This document shows, one piece after another, positions 13,298-13,880 of a DNA stretch of 13,880 nt. The notes beneath the pieces were generated by a model. That model was given only the letters and a program-made list of their open reading frames with translations, ran no database searches and was not told where the DNA came from. Made by a program: the position numbers and the translations under genes. Position 1 is the first letter of the stretch, and each line of letters begins with the position of its first letter. The stretch comes from Bacillota bacterium. Its GTDB lineage: Bacteria; Bacillota; Clostridia; Christensenellales; Aristaeellaceae. Location of the stretch: assembly GCA_023411395.1 (NCBI GenBank), contig JAEYOV010000012.1, positions 1-13,880 on the forward strand. The letters are read 5' to 3'.

Positions 13298-13642
13298 ATG
13301 GACGGTTGCCTGTTCTGCAAGATCATCAAGGGAGAAATACCTTCCCAGAAGGTGTATGAAGACGAGTATGCCTATGCTTTCAAGGACATCCATCCCCAGG
13401 CGCCGGTGCATGTATTGGTGGTATCCAAGACCCATGTGAAGGATGTCCTGGAGGGGGCGGGCCTTCCTCCCCAGGAGCTTTCGGCGCTGATAAAAGCCTG
13501 CGGCCAGGCGGCCAGGCTCGCAGGCGTTGACCAAAGCGGGTTTCGCGTCGTCACAAACTGCGGGCATGACGGATGCCAGTCCATCCCCCATCTGCACTTT
13601 CATGTGCTGGGTGGCCGCCAGCTTACGGAAAACATGGCCTGA
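13298..13642 (+). CDS. HIT-family (histidine triad) nucleotide-binding hydrolase
   Basis: The 114-residue protein has the histidine-triad motif H98-L-H100-F-H102 in HLHFHVLGG, the middle histidine being the expected catalytic nucleophile. The N-terminus carries CLFC (4-7), the zinc-binding pair common in bacterial HinT-like proteins, followed by KIIKGEIPS. HIT proteins hydrolyse purine nucleoside phosphoramidates or related nucleotidyl compounds; the natural substrate in this family is usually unclear. I chose ATG 13298 over GTG 13292 because AAGGAG (13284-13289) is eight bases from the ATG but only two from the GTG. Placement between mtaB and rpsU is a common Clostridia arrangement. Confidence 0.94.
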   Translation: MDGCLFCKIIKGEIPSQKVYEDEYAYAFKDIHPQAPVHVLVVSKTHVKDVLEGAGLPPQELSALIKACGQAARLAGVDQSGFRVVTNCGHDGCQSIPHLHFHVLGGRQLTENMA

Positions 13643-13698
13643 CACAAAACAAATCCGCCATTTTTACCGAAACATATGGCTGCCTTATGAAAAGACGG

Positions 13699-13727
13699 TT
13701 GACTGGCATACAGGAAAGCGATATAAT
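13699..13727 (+). promoter_or_regulatory. Near-consensus sigma-A promoter for rpsU
   Basis: TTGACT (13699-13704) and a perfect TATAAT (13722-13727) are exactly 17 bp apart. Transcription would start near 13734, leaving a leader of about 65 nt before the rpsU GTG. This is the best promoter match in the window, as expected for a ribosomal protein gene. Confidence 0.88.
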
Positions 13728-13799
13728 GGATGCACGGTCGCCATCCGTCCGTCGAGCCGGCGTAAGGTTTAGGCGAGATGAGCGAGGGGAGGGATAACA

Positions 13800-13880
13800 G
13801 TGTCCGAGGTACGTATCCGCGAGAATGAGTCCCTGGAAAGCGCATTGAAGCGGTTTAAACGTCAGTGCGCCCGCGCAGGC
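13800..13880 (+). CDS. rpsU: Ribosomal protein bS21 (partial, runs off the window)
   Basis: The first 27 codons from GTG 13800 read VSEVRIRENESLESALKRFK and continue RQCARAG, the conserved N-terminus of the small-subunit protein bS21, which has about 57-60 residues in full. bS21 sits near the anti-Shine-Dalgarno end of 16S rRNA and helps initiation. GGGAGGGA lies about six bases upstream of the GTG. It has its own strong promoter at 13699-13727, in addition to any readthrough from the HIT gene. Confidence 0.95.
   Translation, partial: MSEVRIRENESLESALKRFKRQCARAG

Overview
The window reads as a chromosomal piece of a fairly GC-rich Clostridia-type Bacillota (Firmicutes). The reasons are the gene order hrcA-grpE-dnaK-dnaJ-prmA-rsmE-mtaB-HIT-rpsU with lepA close by, a perfect CIRCE operator in front of hrcA, purine-rich Shine-Dalgarno sites, and frequent TTG/GTG starts (lepA, dnaJ and mtaB start with TTG, rpsU with GTG). 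I cannot name the genus.

Layout. (1) Positions 1-1271 are visibly AT-rich and unlike the rest. They hold the C-terminal half of an AAA_13 (RloC/PrrC-like) ATPase with a HEPN-like RNase motif, and then the C-terminal peptidase domain of an S24/LexA-type repressor. Both are in the same reading frame, separated by one TGA. This looks like the decayed edge of a defence or prophage island. (2) Positions 1272-1366 hold a 17-bp hairpin and tandem G-tracts just past the lepA stop. (3) lepA (EF4) runs on the minus strand from its own promoter. (4) An uncharacterised protein with a HEFLH zinc-peptidase motif, also on the minus strand with its own promoter, lies between lepA and hrcA, where hemW commonly sits. 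(5) From 4343 rightward is the heat-shock operon: promoter plus CIRCE, hrcA, grpE, dnaK, dnaJ, then prmA and rsmE. (6) mtaB, a HIT-family gene and the start of rpsU follow; rpsU has a near-consensus sigma-A promoter of its own.

Functionally, HrcA represses the operon through CIRCE. DnaK, DnaJ and GrpE form the Hsp70 chaperone cycle. PrmA, RsmE and MtaB modify ribosomal protein L11, 16S rRNA and tRNA, and bS21 is a small-subunit ribosomal protein. The right-hand genes therefore couple protein folding to ribosome and tRNA maturation.

The most unusual part is intergenic. The dnaK-dnaJ gap (360 bp) and the rsmE-mtaB gap (533 bp) contain three diverged copies of one repeat element whose stems show compensatory base changes, so the pairing appears to be conserved. 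Long near-perfect palindromes lie directly before dnaJ, across the dnaJ stop codon, and before mtaB. The grpE-dnaK gap carries three hairpins and a possible six-codon leader ORF with a strong ribosome-binding site.
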